64,000 nt of DNA. It comes from Cordylochernes scorpioides (Eukaryota; Arthropoda; Arachnida; Pseudoscorpiones; Chernetidae). The position numbers and the translations under genes were made by a program. The notes under the pieces were generated by a model, which saw only the letters and a program-made list of their open reading frames with translations, did no database searches and was not told where the DNA came from. Each line of letters starts with the position of its first letter. The stretch's first letter is position 1. The stretch lies in NCBI GenBank assembly GCA_030710605.1, contig CP092872.1, forward strand, positions 7,305,763-7,369,762, written 5' to 3'. Below, one piece after another: positions 52,524 through 62,506 of the stretch.

Positions 52524-52745
52524 TGTTGGCTTCCGTAGGCGTTTCTTACTGGGATAAAGAAAGAGAGGATTCAATGAAAATAATTTAGTAGTCTTTATTA
52601 GAACAAAATCATCATAGTGAACAACACATATAACAGAGAGTACCGTCGTCTTCCGGGTATTCCTTCTACTGGGGAGCTCGGATTCTATATTCTGTGCGTT
52701 TATAATCTGTTTATCTGTGGCTCTCTGGTCGGGATGGCGTCTACA
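52524..52745 (-). repeat. Gypsy 5' LTR
   Basis: 222 bp, by eye identical to 44141-44362; followed on the plus strand by the GTTT duplication. Confidence 0.93.
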
Positions 52746-53250
52746 GTTTATTATCTTAAAGATTAATTATCAAAAGTAAGATTTTCTACCTATTAATTGC
52801 GCACAAGTCAAAGTTAGTTTTATCATTTATCTCCTACAAATATATATTGGGAGAATAGATAAAATGATGATTTTGTAATGTAGAAAATTAGGAAAGACGA
52901 AATTCAGGATGACACGGCAATTTATTTTAGACAAGCATAATGATACAATTCCAAGGTAAGATACTATTCCTTTAACTTCCAATTACCGAGGGAACCAATT
53001 AATATTGATTTTATTAAACTTATCGAGTATTTTTCAAGGGACCGGGTAAAAGTATTATTTTTAGTTATCAATAATATAGAAATCATATATACATTTACAT
53101 ACAGATGGGTACAATGTTGATGCTTTTAGGTAAAAGTTCCTTCATTTTACCATTCAGTAGAGGCATTAATACATAAATATTCAAAACAAATATCTAAGTT
53201 ATATATATTAGTCCTATTTATTTTTGTTCTCATATATATCTTTCTGAATT

Positions 53251-53606
53251 CTAAAAATGAATTTGATTGACAAATCTCAATAAATTGAATTCTTTTGACC
53301 TTTTAAAATTCAGTTCCTTGGCAACCGAAAATAATTTTGTACGCAATTTTTCTTTCTCAATGCCTTCAGAAAAGCGTTCTTGAATCATTTCAAAATAGTT
53401 TGAAAAATGTTGCTTATAAAAAGGTATGTTCAATTCCATATTTACACGTAGACCTGTTGTTTCATTGGATAGATAGCCATCTAACCTGTTTTTGTCATTT
53501 TCTAACAAGAAACTAAGCAATGTAATATTGGATTTACCAAGAACGTGATTCTTCATTATATCAACTTGACTCTTGCAGTTATACCACCATTCAACCATCT
53601 CATTTG
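53251..53606 (-). pseudogene. C-terminal fragment of an ankyrin-family gene, cut by a LINE
   Basis: 115 codons on the minus strand. They align over the whole length with residues about 367-485 of the ankyrin protein at 60551-62044: WYNCKSQ / WVNNCKTQ, GKSNITLLSFL / GKTNITLYSFI, LSNETTGLR / LSNDSTGLR, RFSEGIEKEKLRTK / RFMEGIEKAMLLAK, VAKELNF / VAKELDF. Upstream (53607 onward) the sequence changes to a LINE in the opposite orientation, removing the ankyrin repeats. It is the 3' exon or end of a paralogue, probably dead. Confidence 0.82.
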
Positions 53607-53610
53607 GTAA

Positions 53611-54598
53611 AAAGATCTAGCATCACTAAAAATAGTTATAGAGGAAGCATTAAATACTATCGAATTGTGGTGTATTAAGAACAAGTTAGAAATCAGTTCC
53701 GAAAAAACAAACATTTTATATTTGCATAATAAAGAGAAGATCCCAGTTAAATTTAAGAGTGGATTAATTTCACCAGTACAAAAAATAAAAATTTTAGGAA
53801 TAACAATTGCAAATCATAGAAGAAAAAACAAATTAAATTTTGCTTTTCATATAGAGGAAATAGTGAGCAGAACTCTAAGAATAAAAAATTTTCTATTCTC
53901 TCTGTGCAGCAAATCATGGGGTTTGAGCTCCCATAAAAGAATTACATTGTATAAATCTTTATTCAGATCAACTTTAACATATGGATCAGAAATATGGTTC
54001 AAAATTTTAAACAAAAAATCGATACAAAAATTAAACTCAATGCAATATCAAATATTAATATGGAGCATTCAAGCATACAAGACAACTTCGTACAACTGTG
54101 TTCACAGTTTGGCTAAGACTCCATTGATTGCAGATTACATTGAAGCAAAAAATATGAAATATGACTTAAATAACTTATCGTTCGAGGACAAGCAAAAATA
54201 CAACATCGATATTCCCTTTATAATTAAATCCTATATAGACGAAAGAATGTTGCTCTTACTGAATAATACAAACGAGACATTTACAAGTTTTTCAACCGGG
54301 GTATTCCAAATTATTTTCGCCCTAATTTCCACAACACACAATTTGTAACCAACCATGGTAATTTCGGAAGTTTTCTGGAAAGAATCCGTGCATCGGAGGA
54401 TCCGGGCTGTTTTTGTGGATGCCGCATTCAAGATTCTACTCACCTTTTACTTAAGTGCCCAGCATTTCAAGACTACAGACTCAATAACGGTATTCTCTGT
54501 ACCGATCCAAGAGAACTGATATCCAGCAGGGATTCATACATTGTATTCAATAGATTTTGTAAATATATATCAAAGTTTTTAAATAATCTGATGTGTTA
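53611..54598 (+). mobile_element. 5'-truncated LINE, end of RT to C-terminus
   Basis: In frame from 53611 (KDLASLKIVIEEALNTIE) through LEISSEKTNILYL, KILGITIANH and SHKRITLYKSLFRSTLTYGSE, the thumb and post-RT region of Jockey/R1-like LINEs. One break near 54340, then DPGCFCGCRIQDSTHLLLKC ends ORF2 at 54598. 3' UTR with a CT run (54752-54770) and AATAAAG near 54835. It inserted into the ankyrin-family fragment. Confidence 0.75.
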
Positions 54599-54935
54599 GG
54601 TATAATTAACTATGTGCTGTATATATGATTTTTTTTCCTTTTTTCTTTATTTTGAGGTGTGTTTAAATTAAATTACCTATGTATATAGTATGCTTGTTTG
54701 AAATCAATTTTAAGAATATGGTAAATGCCTTGAGCATATGTTAATAGATTCTCCCTCTCTCTCTCTCTCTTGTATTGCTTTCCTTTGGGCGCCAGTGTCC
54801 TTGGCGGGACATCGCGCTTTGTATTTACAGTTGAATAAAGTTGAATCTCATTTGGTAATATAAAAATTTTAGGTATTTTAGATTTTGGACGCCATAGAAC
54901 AAAATATGATATCATATAAATCAAAACAGTGAAAA

Positions 54936-55313
54936 TTGCTGCATGATAATGCCCCTACTCATAGAGCAATTATTGTTCAAAACTATTTAGCCAAACACTC
55001 TGTATAGGTCTTGCCGCATCCTCCTTTCTCTCCTGATATCGCCCCATGTGATTTCTTCTTATTTCCAAAACTTACAATGATGTTAAAAGGGAGGCGCTTT
55101 TCATCGTCATCAGAAGTAATTGAAAATGCAACGGTAGAGATGAACAAGTTTAGAAAAATTGACTTTGAACTAGCATTTCAACAGCTTTTTCCACTCTGGA
55201 AAAAATGTATAGATAACCAAGGCTTCTATTTTGAAAAATATGATGTTTAAATTACTATACTATGAATAACTAATTAATTTTATTAAATGTTTAGGAACTT
55301 TTTGATCCACATT
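54936..55313 (+). pseudogene. mariner transposase C-terminal fragment
   Basis: LLHDNAPTHRAIIVQNYLAK, a stop, then PHPPFSPDIAPCDFFLFPKL: second and third catalytic aspartates of a mariner transposase, then NQGFYFEKYDV to 55250. The right end GGAACTTTTTGATCCACATTG is a plausible inverted terminal repeat next to TA. The 5' half is absent. Confidence 0.75.
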
Positions 55314-55321
55314 GTATATAT

Positions 55322-55810
55322 TGTCGCGGCTTGACCCTCCGGTTCTTTCACCGTGGATCACCTACCCGGGCTCCCTTTGCTCTCCCTCTGCAGCTGGACC
55401 CTGCAGAGCACCCAAAGAAGTCCGAGAACCACCGCTCAAGTGGAAATACCTTCCTCTAGCAGCATCTCTTGGCCTTACCACTGGTGGGGGAACACGAGAG
55501 ATTTACCAGAAGAGTAGCAGCAGCAATGTGTCGATGGCGAGAGGAACAACAGCAGGCAGCACGGAGACTTCAAACACTACTTCTGTTATTTTCATTTACT
55601 ACTAAACATTACATTTAAATGGGATAATAAACAACGGATATTTACATTACGCCACCTCCTGGGGCCAATATGAATATCTATTTACTCACATTTTCCCCAG
55701 GGAACAGGATCACAGCAGTCGGCGATTCCCACACCAGTTTCAGATTGAAACAGGCGAAAGCGCCATCTATTGGCGGAGGTTGTAGTCATTTTGAGGCCTT
55801 ATACGCGACA
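55322..55810. mobile_element. Probable solo LTR
   Basis: Starts TGTCGCGGCTTG and ends CGCGACA, i.e. inverted TGTCGCG/CGCGACA tips of TG...CA type, about 489 bp, with an AATAAA (about 55623) and flanking ATAT. The flank is a TA-rich repeat, so the duplication is weak evidence. A spurious ORF at 55312-55605 lies inside. Confidence 0.5.
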
Positions 55811-57460
55811 ATATATTAAAATTGTGATCACAAACTGGCGAATAAAATGTTTTTTTTTTTTTATAAAATTATATAAAAGCATTATATTTCGAATGGAGTC
55901 ACCTATTGTATATTTATTTTACAATATATATATTTATTTTTCAGAAATATTGGGTAGGGTTTGGAGTTCAATCTTAAGGCCTAAAAAATGTTATTTTGTG
56001 CATAAGTGCTGAAGGGCTTATATATATATTTAGGTAGTGTTATATCTTTAATATATGAGAGAGAAAGAAATTTGGTATGAGAGAAGGGAGTGAAGATGGT
56101 TAAAATGAAAGTAGTTAAATATTATATTTTGAGTATATCAAAAATATTTTTATATTATTTTGACAATTTGAACCTAAAACAAGTTCACGCTGTACCTTCG
56201 GCAGTTACATGTCATATGAGCGCAATATAGAGAAAAATAATGAAAAGGAAAGATATTAAAATAATAAAAAGAAAAAAACAGCAACATGTTAACATTTTAT
56301 CACACCTTTAAAGTAAAATAAAGAAAATTTAATTTTATAAAGGTATTTTTGGGATATTTTATGAATTATTTGTTAATATAATTTTCGTGGTAAAAGTTAT
56401 CTTTTTCTTATCATTATATTTCATTTTTTCCTTAGGTTCCTTTCATATGATGCGTAACTTCCAAAGCTAGAGTGTGAATTTTTCATAACTTTAATTTGTT
56501 AAAAAAAATACAAAAACCCTTCTGATCCTTTAAAAAATAATATTCAACTACTTTCCTTATAACTATCTTTACTTCTTCTCTGGACGAATATTATCATGTT
56601 TGCATATAAAAGGATTTCATAGGTTATATAAGGACTAAAGCATAAAGCGAATGAGGCACGCAGAATTAATTAAATTCAATTTGAATACAAGGACTCTTCC
56701 AGGAGTGTGGAGACGCTATGAGTGTTCTCTTGCGCTTGTTTCTTTCTGGTGAACTTCTCCCATACTTAAGAAACCCTGGTTAACCCCTTTCAGAGCTGCA
56801 ATAAAAAATATGTGTTTTTTTATAACTAACAGTTATTACTATTTATGTCTCTCTCTCTCTCTCTTTTTTTGTATAATGAGTGTAGGCTTTTCTGTATGTT
56901 AAATTAATTTTACTTTAGGCCCTTGTAAATTGCACTTTGTTGTGTACCCCCATAATTTACCTTTGTCATATTAATTAATCATGAATATTTTAAAACATTA
57001 ATGTAAAGATAATTAAGAAATGTCCTGTTTCATCTGTGGAATATTTGCATTACTAAACTAAAGGTAAAATAACCTCGCAAAAATATTTTTTCAATTAAAA
57101 TATCTATTTATCTATTAGCGATAACTGATAATCACCAGGATAATTGTTATTTCTGTGTCTGCAAAATTACAGTCTTAATTGCAAGAAGAAATAAATTAAT
57201 TTTAATCCTGATATGCCATCAGTTAGGCAAACTATTTACAATCTCGAGAATCCCATACTGATTTCTAAAACGGTTCAAGTATCCTCAATCGAAAACTTTG
57301 ATGAAAAAATTACAATAATACCAAATATAGAGTCTTTATTGATTCTTCTGAATATGTTTGAAGGGGTGTCTGATACATTTTGTTAATCATTAACTTACAT
57401 ACCTGTTGCCTATTCTCTCAAAACCCCAAAAATGTAAGAATGCTATTCGGTTCTTAAGAA
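55811..57460. other. No gene seen
   Basis: AT-rich, with a CT microsatellite at 56847-56866. No ORF resembling a known protein. Confidence 0.5.
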
Positions 57461-57820
57461 TCCCTATATATAGTCACGACCGTCATGGGCCGGTTCTGTC
57501 ACGGATGCGCGCGCATCATCATTATGATCATTATCATTATCTAATGATAATAATAATAATTATTATTATTATTATTAATATTATTATTATTATATTATTA
57601 TTATCCCTATATATAGTCACGACCGTCATGGGCCGGTTCTGTCACGGATGCGGTGAAAATGAGGGGTAATACCAGCTGACCTAATGTACATGTAAAGTTT
57701 GGAGCGGGACGTTTCACAAGAGTGACATCCACGGCTCCAATTTATAATTGTAACAAATAGTATTTGAATAAAAACATTCAATCGGGTAAAACACGGGCGT
57801 TGCCCGGGCCATTCGTCTAG
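57461..57820 (+). mobile_element. Non-autonomous Helitron with duplicated 5' end
   Basis: TCCCTATATATAGTCACGAC starts at 57461 and again at 57604, about 49 bp repeated, separated by an ATT/AAT microsatellite (57537-57602). The 3' end is GGGCGTTGCCCGGGCCATTC, then GTCTAG at 57815-57820 before T. Confidence 0.65.
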
Positions 57821-58052
57821 TATATCATAAAACTGAGAAGTTTGCAGAAGTTTTAAATTATTGGTATTTTATAGAGTTTGCAAAATAGAAACACAAAGTA
57901 TTCTTTTTTAAATAAATGACACAGCAGAGGCAGAAATAATAATTAAATGCCAAAATGTGGCTTGAAAGAAATATGCTTACTTTAGGCAAAAACAAAATGT
58001 TGGAAATTGAGCCCCTTGTCCCCAAAATAAAAATTCTTACTATACATCTTCT

Positions 58053-58704
58053 TCTATATATATAAAATGAATGTTTGTATGTTTGTTTGTATGTCCGGTA
58101 TACAAATTCGCAGTAGTTCACTAATTCAAGCCAAAATTTCCATACATAGGTAAAAAAATACGGGGAAGACGATAGGCTATTTAAAAAAATATATAAATCA
58201 ATTATTAAAACTATATATTTTAGTCAGAAAATGATGATGACGATATTGCTCTATCATGTTTGATTATCAGGTACAAAATTATGTCGGGAAAAATTCCAAA
58301 AAGCAGAGACCACGGGTGAAACCAGTTCATTATTTTGTACGCAGGAACAAAATTCTTACAGAAAAACATTCATTCGAGCAGAAAACAAAAGCCAGATCAT
58401 CTTTCTATAAAAATATCGCTTCTCAGACACAAAGTTTGGAGCGGGACGTTTCACAAGAGTGACATCCACGGCGCCAATTTATAATTGTAACGAATAGTAT
58501 TTGAAAATCAAAATAATATAATTTTCAAATATCGTTGTGAAAATTTACATACTTATTTATATATTTTAAAAACACACAAAGTTTGGAGCGGGACGTTTCA
58601 CAAAAGTGACGTCCACGGTGCCAATTTATAATTGTAACGAATATTATTTGAATAAAAACATTTAATCGGGTAAAACCCGGGCGTTGCCCGGGTCATTCGG
58701 CTAG
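58053..58704 (+). mobile_element. Non-autonomous Helitron
   Basis: TCTATATATATAAAATGAAT at the start; CCCGGGCGTTGCCCGGG and TCATTCGGCTAG before T at the end. It shares the AAATTCGCAGTAGTTCACTA block with the Helitrons of array units 1 and 2. The block AAGTTTGGAGCGGGACG appears twice inside (58433, 58577) and once at 57696. Confidence 0.75.
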
Positions 58705-58867
58705 TAGATATATATATATAAATCAATTATTAAAACTATATATTCAAATTATTCTACTTAGCTCACGAACAGCGCCCTCTATCAAAGATTAGATTAAATT
58801 ATGCTGATGCAAACAAATAGATAATGCTAATATAACAAACAATTATAAAAAAAATCTTATCTAAATA

Positions 58868-59509
58868 CTAGCGGATGTGCCCGGCTTCGCCCGGGTTTTA
58901 CCCGAGTGAATGTTTGTCTAACGAACATTTGTTAAAACAATTCTCTATAAACTTATAAAACGTACTCGGCTTCGCCCGGGGTTTTACCCGAGTAAAGGTT
59001 TGTCTAGCGAACATTTGTTAAAACAATTCTCTAAAAACTTATTTAAAAAAAGATATATTTTGATAATTTGCAACTCGTAAATTTGAATCTCTCGATAAAG
59101 TGAACATTTTTTCCCGGTCCCTGTGTGCCGTGTCATCCTGAATTTTGTCTTTCCTAATTTTCTACATTAGAAAATCATAGTTTTATCTAGTGAACATTTT
59201 TCCCCGTGTCACATTGCCGTGTCATCCTGAGATAATCTTACTTTTGATAAATAATATTTAAGATAACAAACTTAGTGATAAGAAAACTTGTTATCATCGT
59301 CACAATGGGGGCGCTGCTTGCGAGTTAAATCTACAAATCTGCAAATAACTCTAAGGATATTAAAGATATTCATGAAATTATTTTTCAAAAACCTTCCCGG
59401 TGATATACCTAATAATATCCCAAAATTTCACGGCGATTGGATGTATGGTTTTTGAATCTATAGAGTACAGACAAACAGACAGACAGACATTCAATTTTAT
59501 ATATATAGA
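58868..59509 (-). mobile_element. Non-autonomous Helitron with two 3' hairpins
   Basis: On the minus strand it starts TCTATATATATA at 59509 and ends CCCGGGCGAAGCCGGGC, then ACATCCGCTAG at 58868. A second hairpin copy lies about 95 bp inside (58965-58990). It preserves the uninterrupted version of the site where the Gypsy element inserted in its relative. Confidence 0.75.
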
Positions 59510-59514
59510 TATAT

Positions 59515-59573
59515 CACTCGGGTAGATATGCACACGGGTCAATCCCGGGGCGAAACCCGGGTCACCCGTCTAG
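59515..59573 (+). mobile_element. Helitron 3' end, short remnant
   Basis: CCCGGGGCGAAACCCGGG then TCACCCGTCTAG before T, directly beside the start of the minus-strand Helitron. Confidence 0.6.
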
Positions 59574-60400
59574 TTTCAAATATATAGCGAAGCTGTCAAA
59601 TATTTAATGATAAAATTATCAAATATTATTTGTTGTGAAAAAACGGAATGTATTTTAATTGTAGTTCAAATTCGTAAACTAATAATTAAAGGAACCTAAA
59701 AAAAGAAACAATGAAAATCCTCAGATTTCGTTCAGCCATATTTCCAAACACTTTCAGTCAATTATAACTCACTGATTTATGTGAGAATACAAAATGGGAA
59801 TTGTTTCTTAAAATTCTTTGTAAATTTCAGTGCAGTGAGAAAAAACGTAAAGGTACGCTTTCAACATTATATTATAATCATTTAGCATGGATACAATGGT
59901 CTTTAGAATCATCATTTAGAATGGCAGATAATTGTTGGAATCATTAGGCTGAATACACAGGAAAAAAATCAAAATATATTAAATTTCACAGAAAAAAAAT
60001 ATATATATATATATGAGATAAAATTTATAGAAATAAAAATAAACAAATGTATATGTGTGTTATATTGTTTTTTACTTTTTAATGTATTTATTTATATATG
60101 GTAGTGGTGAGAGATTAAGGTATATATATTTTTTCAACAGATGAATACCATGGGTGAAGATCTCTATATTCTCAACTTGAGAAATTTAGCCTATTCAAAG
60201 AAATCAATACAATACCTTAAACAGCACAAAAATATAATCCACAAAATGTTTTGTTTATTTGAGGCGATGAATATTTTTTATTAATTTAAATATAATTATA
60301 ATAAAATATATTCACTGAAGAAATTTTGCTTTATATTATTCTGTTTATCATGAATTTTTAAAATTTAAAAGAATGTTTAATCTTTACTTCCCGATAGTTT
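59574..60400. other. No gene seen
   Basis: AT-rich, with short TA runs (60000-60015). No ORF or repeat ends supported. Confidence 0.5.
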
Positions 60401-60406
60401 ACGCTC

Positions 60407-60445
60407 TACGTTCCAGGAACTTGGGTTATAAATATCTCTCTAGAC
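60407..60445 (+). promoter_or_regulatory. LINE-terminus block with TATA box before the ankyrin gene
   Basis: CGTTCCAGGAACTTGGGTTA then TAAATATCTCTCTA matches the LINE 3' terminus at 41850-41885. It contains TATAAATA at 60427-60434, 117 nt before the ankyrin start, a usable position for a core promoter. Whether it acts as one is inference. Confidence 0.4.
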
Positions 60446-60550
60446 CCTGGATTACATTTATATTACTACTATTTGAATAGATAATTTTTCATTTCAAAAT
60501 AAACAAAAGTTTAAGAATAAAAAAAACAACATTAAAGTAAGAAATATATA

Positions 60551-62044
60551 ATGGCATCAAAAATGAAACTTATTCAAACAATAAGTGAAGGAAGTTTGGA
60601 GGAAGTGAAGACTTTAATTAAAGAAGGGGAATATATAAACGAATATATATTCGACGAAATCTTTATAGATATCAACACCCATACTTTGTTAAAAGATGAA
60701 ATTTATCGCAAACTTGATCGAGGGGACTCCCCATTGCATTTGGCAGCGAGTATGGGCAGAGAAGACGTCTGCAAATTACTAGTGGAGAATGGTGCAGAAA
60801 TAAATGCCAGGAACCAAATGAACATGACACCACTATACAAGGCTGTCAGATATCAACATTTAAACATATTCCGCTTTTTAATTAAATCCGGAGCAGATTA
60901 TAATGCGGTAACCATATGTGGAGAGACAATATTAATGTGTGCTTCTAGACATGATAATGCAAATTTTATAAAGGATTTGTTGAAATTAAATGTAGAACTG
61001 GATGTAAGAGATTGGGTGGGTAGTACAGCCCTATTTTCTTCCACCGAAGCGTCCTTTACTAATTTCAAGCTTTTATATGATGCTGGCGCTGATATCACCA
61101 TGAAAACTACAGAAGGAAAATCTATATTACACAAAGCATGTTTAAATCAAAATCGGAAAATAGCGGCATTCCTAATTAAATTAGGAGCTAATGTTAATGA
61201 GATATCAAATGAGGGAACATCTGTCTTAAAGTATGCATTTCTAAAGAGTGACTCCAATGAAATAACAAAATTGCTAATACAATCAGGCGCTATATTAGAT
61301 GCTGGTTATAGATACGGGGCTACAGCATTGCATATTGCAGCTAGATACTTAAAATCATCCATTTTACAAACTCTTCTTGAAGGTGAAGCCGAAATCATGC
61401 TTGAAAACAGAATTGGAAAAACAGCATTTGATATAGTTGTCAGTGAATGCATCAATTCAAGCAGAAGTCATTTTGATAAAATGAATACCCTGAAGGTAAT
61501 ACTAAAATATTCAGAACATATTGACTTGAGCAATTTTTTGATGAATCACCAAATCGATATTAATATTTCAACACAGCAATTCATATGTCTAATAATCAAG
61601 TATTCCATTCTGCTTGACCCAAAACCAAGTCTGTCAAGTGATATTCAAATGTCAACCGAGATGTCTGACTGGGTGAATAACTGTAAGACTCAAGTATTGA
61701 AGATGCAGAGCCATTTTATAGGTAAAACCAATATCACATTGTACAGCTTCATCACGGAGAAGAACCTAAACAAAGTGGCTGGCTTCTTGTCAAATGATTC
61801 TACAGGTTTGCGCCAAGAACTGGAGCTCAACATGCCTTTATTTGCTGAATTATATCCAAGCTACCACGAACTTTTAGAAGAACGCTTCATGGAAGGTATC
61901 GAAAAAGCAATGCTGCTTGCAAAATGTTTCACTGTCGCCAAAGAACTGGATTTCAAGAATGCAAAGAAATTTGTTTTATTCAATGTCGTCAAACAATTAC
62001 ATTGCTGGAATTTGGAATCATACACAGTTGATAAACCAAATTAA
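60551..62044 (+). CDS. Ankyrin-repeat protein with conserved C-terminal domain
   Basis: Intact single-exon ORF of 497 codons. An N-terminal cap (KLIQTISEGSLEEVKTLIKE) precedes seven to eight ankyrin repeats at about 58-300, for example GDSPLHLAASMGREDVCKLL, GATALHIAARYLKSSILQTL, with the usual TPLH/G-D-x-N spacing. Residues about 365-497 form a helical, non-ankyrin domain (EMSDWVNNCK, NITLYSF, GIEKAMLLAKCFTVAKEL) that also occurs in the fragment at 53251-53606, so it is a family feature. No signal peptide or membrane segment is evident. Ankyrin repeats bind proteins; the C-terminal domain is unknown to me. AATAAA at 62120. Confidence 0.88.
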   Translation: MASKMKLIQTISEGSLEEVKTLIKEGEYINEYIFDEIFIDINTHTLLKDEIYRKLDRGDSPLHLAASMGREDVCKLLVENGAEINARNQMNMTPLYKAVRYQHLNIFRFLIKSGADYNAVTICGETILMCASRHDNANFIKDLLKLNVELDVRDWVGSTALFSSTEASFTNFKLLYDAGADITMKTTEGKSILHKACLNQNRKIAAFLIKLGANVNEISNEGTSVLKYAFLKSDSNEITKLLIQSGAILDAGYRYGATALHIAARYLKSSILQTLLEGEAEIMLENRIGKTAFDIVVSECINSSRSHFDKMNTLKVILKYSEHIDLSNFLMNHQIDINISTQQFICLIIKYSILLDPKPSLSSDIQMSTEMSDWVNNCKTQVLKMQSHFIGKTNITLYSFITEKNLNKVAGFLSNDSTGLRQELELNMPLFAELYPSYHELLEERFMEGIEKAMLLAKCFTVAKELDFKNAKKFVLFNVVKQLHCWNLESYTVDKPN

Positions 62045-62119
62045 AATATTTAAAATACCTTTATACTGGCGATTATTTTGTAAATATTTATTATGAATGT
62101 TCCCTTTGAGAATGTGAAA

Positions 62120-62125
62120 AATAAA
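62120..62125 (+). terminator. Poly(A) signal of the ankyrin gene
   Basis: AATAAA 75 nt after the stop codon. Confidence 0.6.
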
Positions 62126-62506
62126 AATGTTTATAATTATATAAATAAAAGTAAAAAATACTCTATAATAAAATTTGTGTATTATAATTTGTGTGTTATT
62201 ATTTTTTTATTGGATTAAATATGTATTTTAACATTTTGAACCTTTTTGTATTTTCAAACAATAGTGGTTCTTTTTAAAAATTAAACGGTGTTAATAGGCA
62301 ACTTCTAATTTAGAAAATTTGGAGGTTTTATTTCAGATAATATCAATTTGAATAACCCATCTCTTTGTTATAAATATATAAATAAAAACTAACAAAATCC
62401 CTTAGAATAAAATTGGTGTATTCAAATTTTTGCGTTTCTATTTTTCTATATATATATATGTAATGTTTGAAGATTACCTTTTTGAGATTGATTGAGTTGA
62501 TTTATG
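62126..62506. other. No gene seen
   Basis: AT-rich; ATATAAATAAAA-type motifs occur twice (62140, 62372) in a weak duplication of the ankyrin 3' flank. Confidence 0.4.

Larger units (their letters stand above)
44141..52745 (-). mobile_element. Gypsy (Ty3-type) LTR retrotransposon with nested Tigger
   Basis: Two 222-bp LTRs (44141-44362 and 52524-52745) that look identical base for base enclose gag and pol on the minus strand; target duplication GTTT (44137-44140, 52746-52749). The Helitron copy at 58868-59509 shows the uninterrupted site. Order protease, RT, RNase H, integrase defines Ty3/Gypsy. Without the 2710-bp Tigger plus TA the element would be about 5.9 kb. No envelope gene. Frame breaks are present in gag and protease. 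Confidence 0.95.
43849..53048 (+). mobile_element. Helitron relative hosting the Gypsy element
   Basis: TCTATCTATCTATATATA (with an expanded (TA)n run, 43863-43910) then sequence matching the minus-strand Helitron at 58868-59509 (CAATCGCCGTGAAATTTTGG, GCGCCCCCATTGCGACG). It is interrupted at 44140 by the Gypsy element and resumes at 52746 (GTTTATTATCTTAAAGA...), ending at about 53048 without a clear CTAG terminus. Confidence 0.65.

Noticed and set aside
55312..55605. 97-codon ORF as a gene
   Set aside because: Lies inside the probable solo LTR, low-complexity S/T-rich end, no recognisable domain.
60551..62044. Bacterial endosymbiont origin of the ankyrin gene
   Set aside because: It has a eukaryotic poly(A) signal, AT-rich flanks with host repeats and a decayed paralogue nearby. 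I cannot exclude old transfer, but nothing in the sequence shows it.
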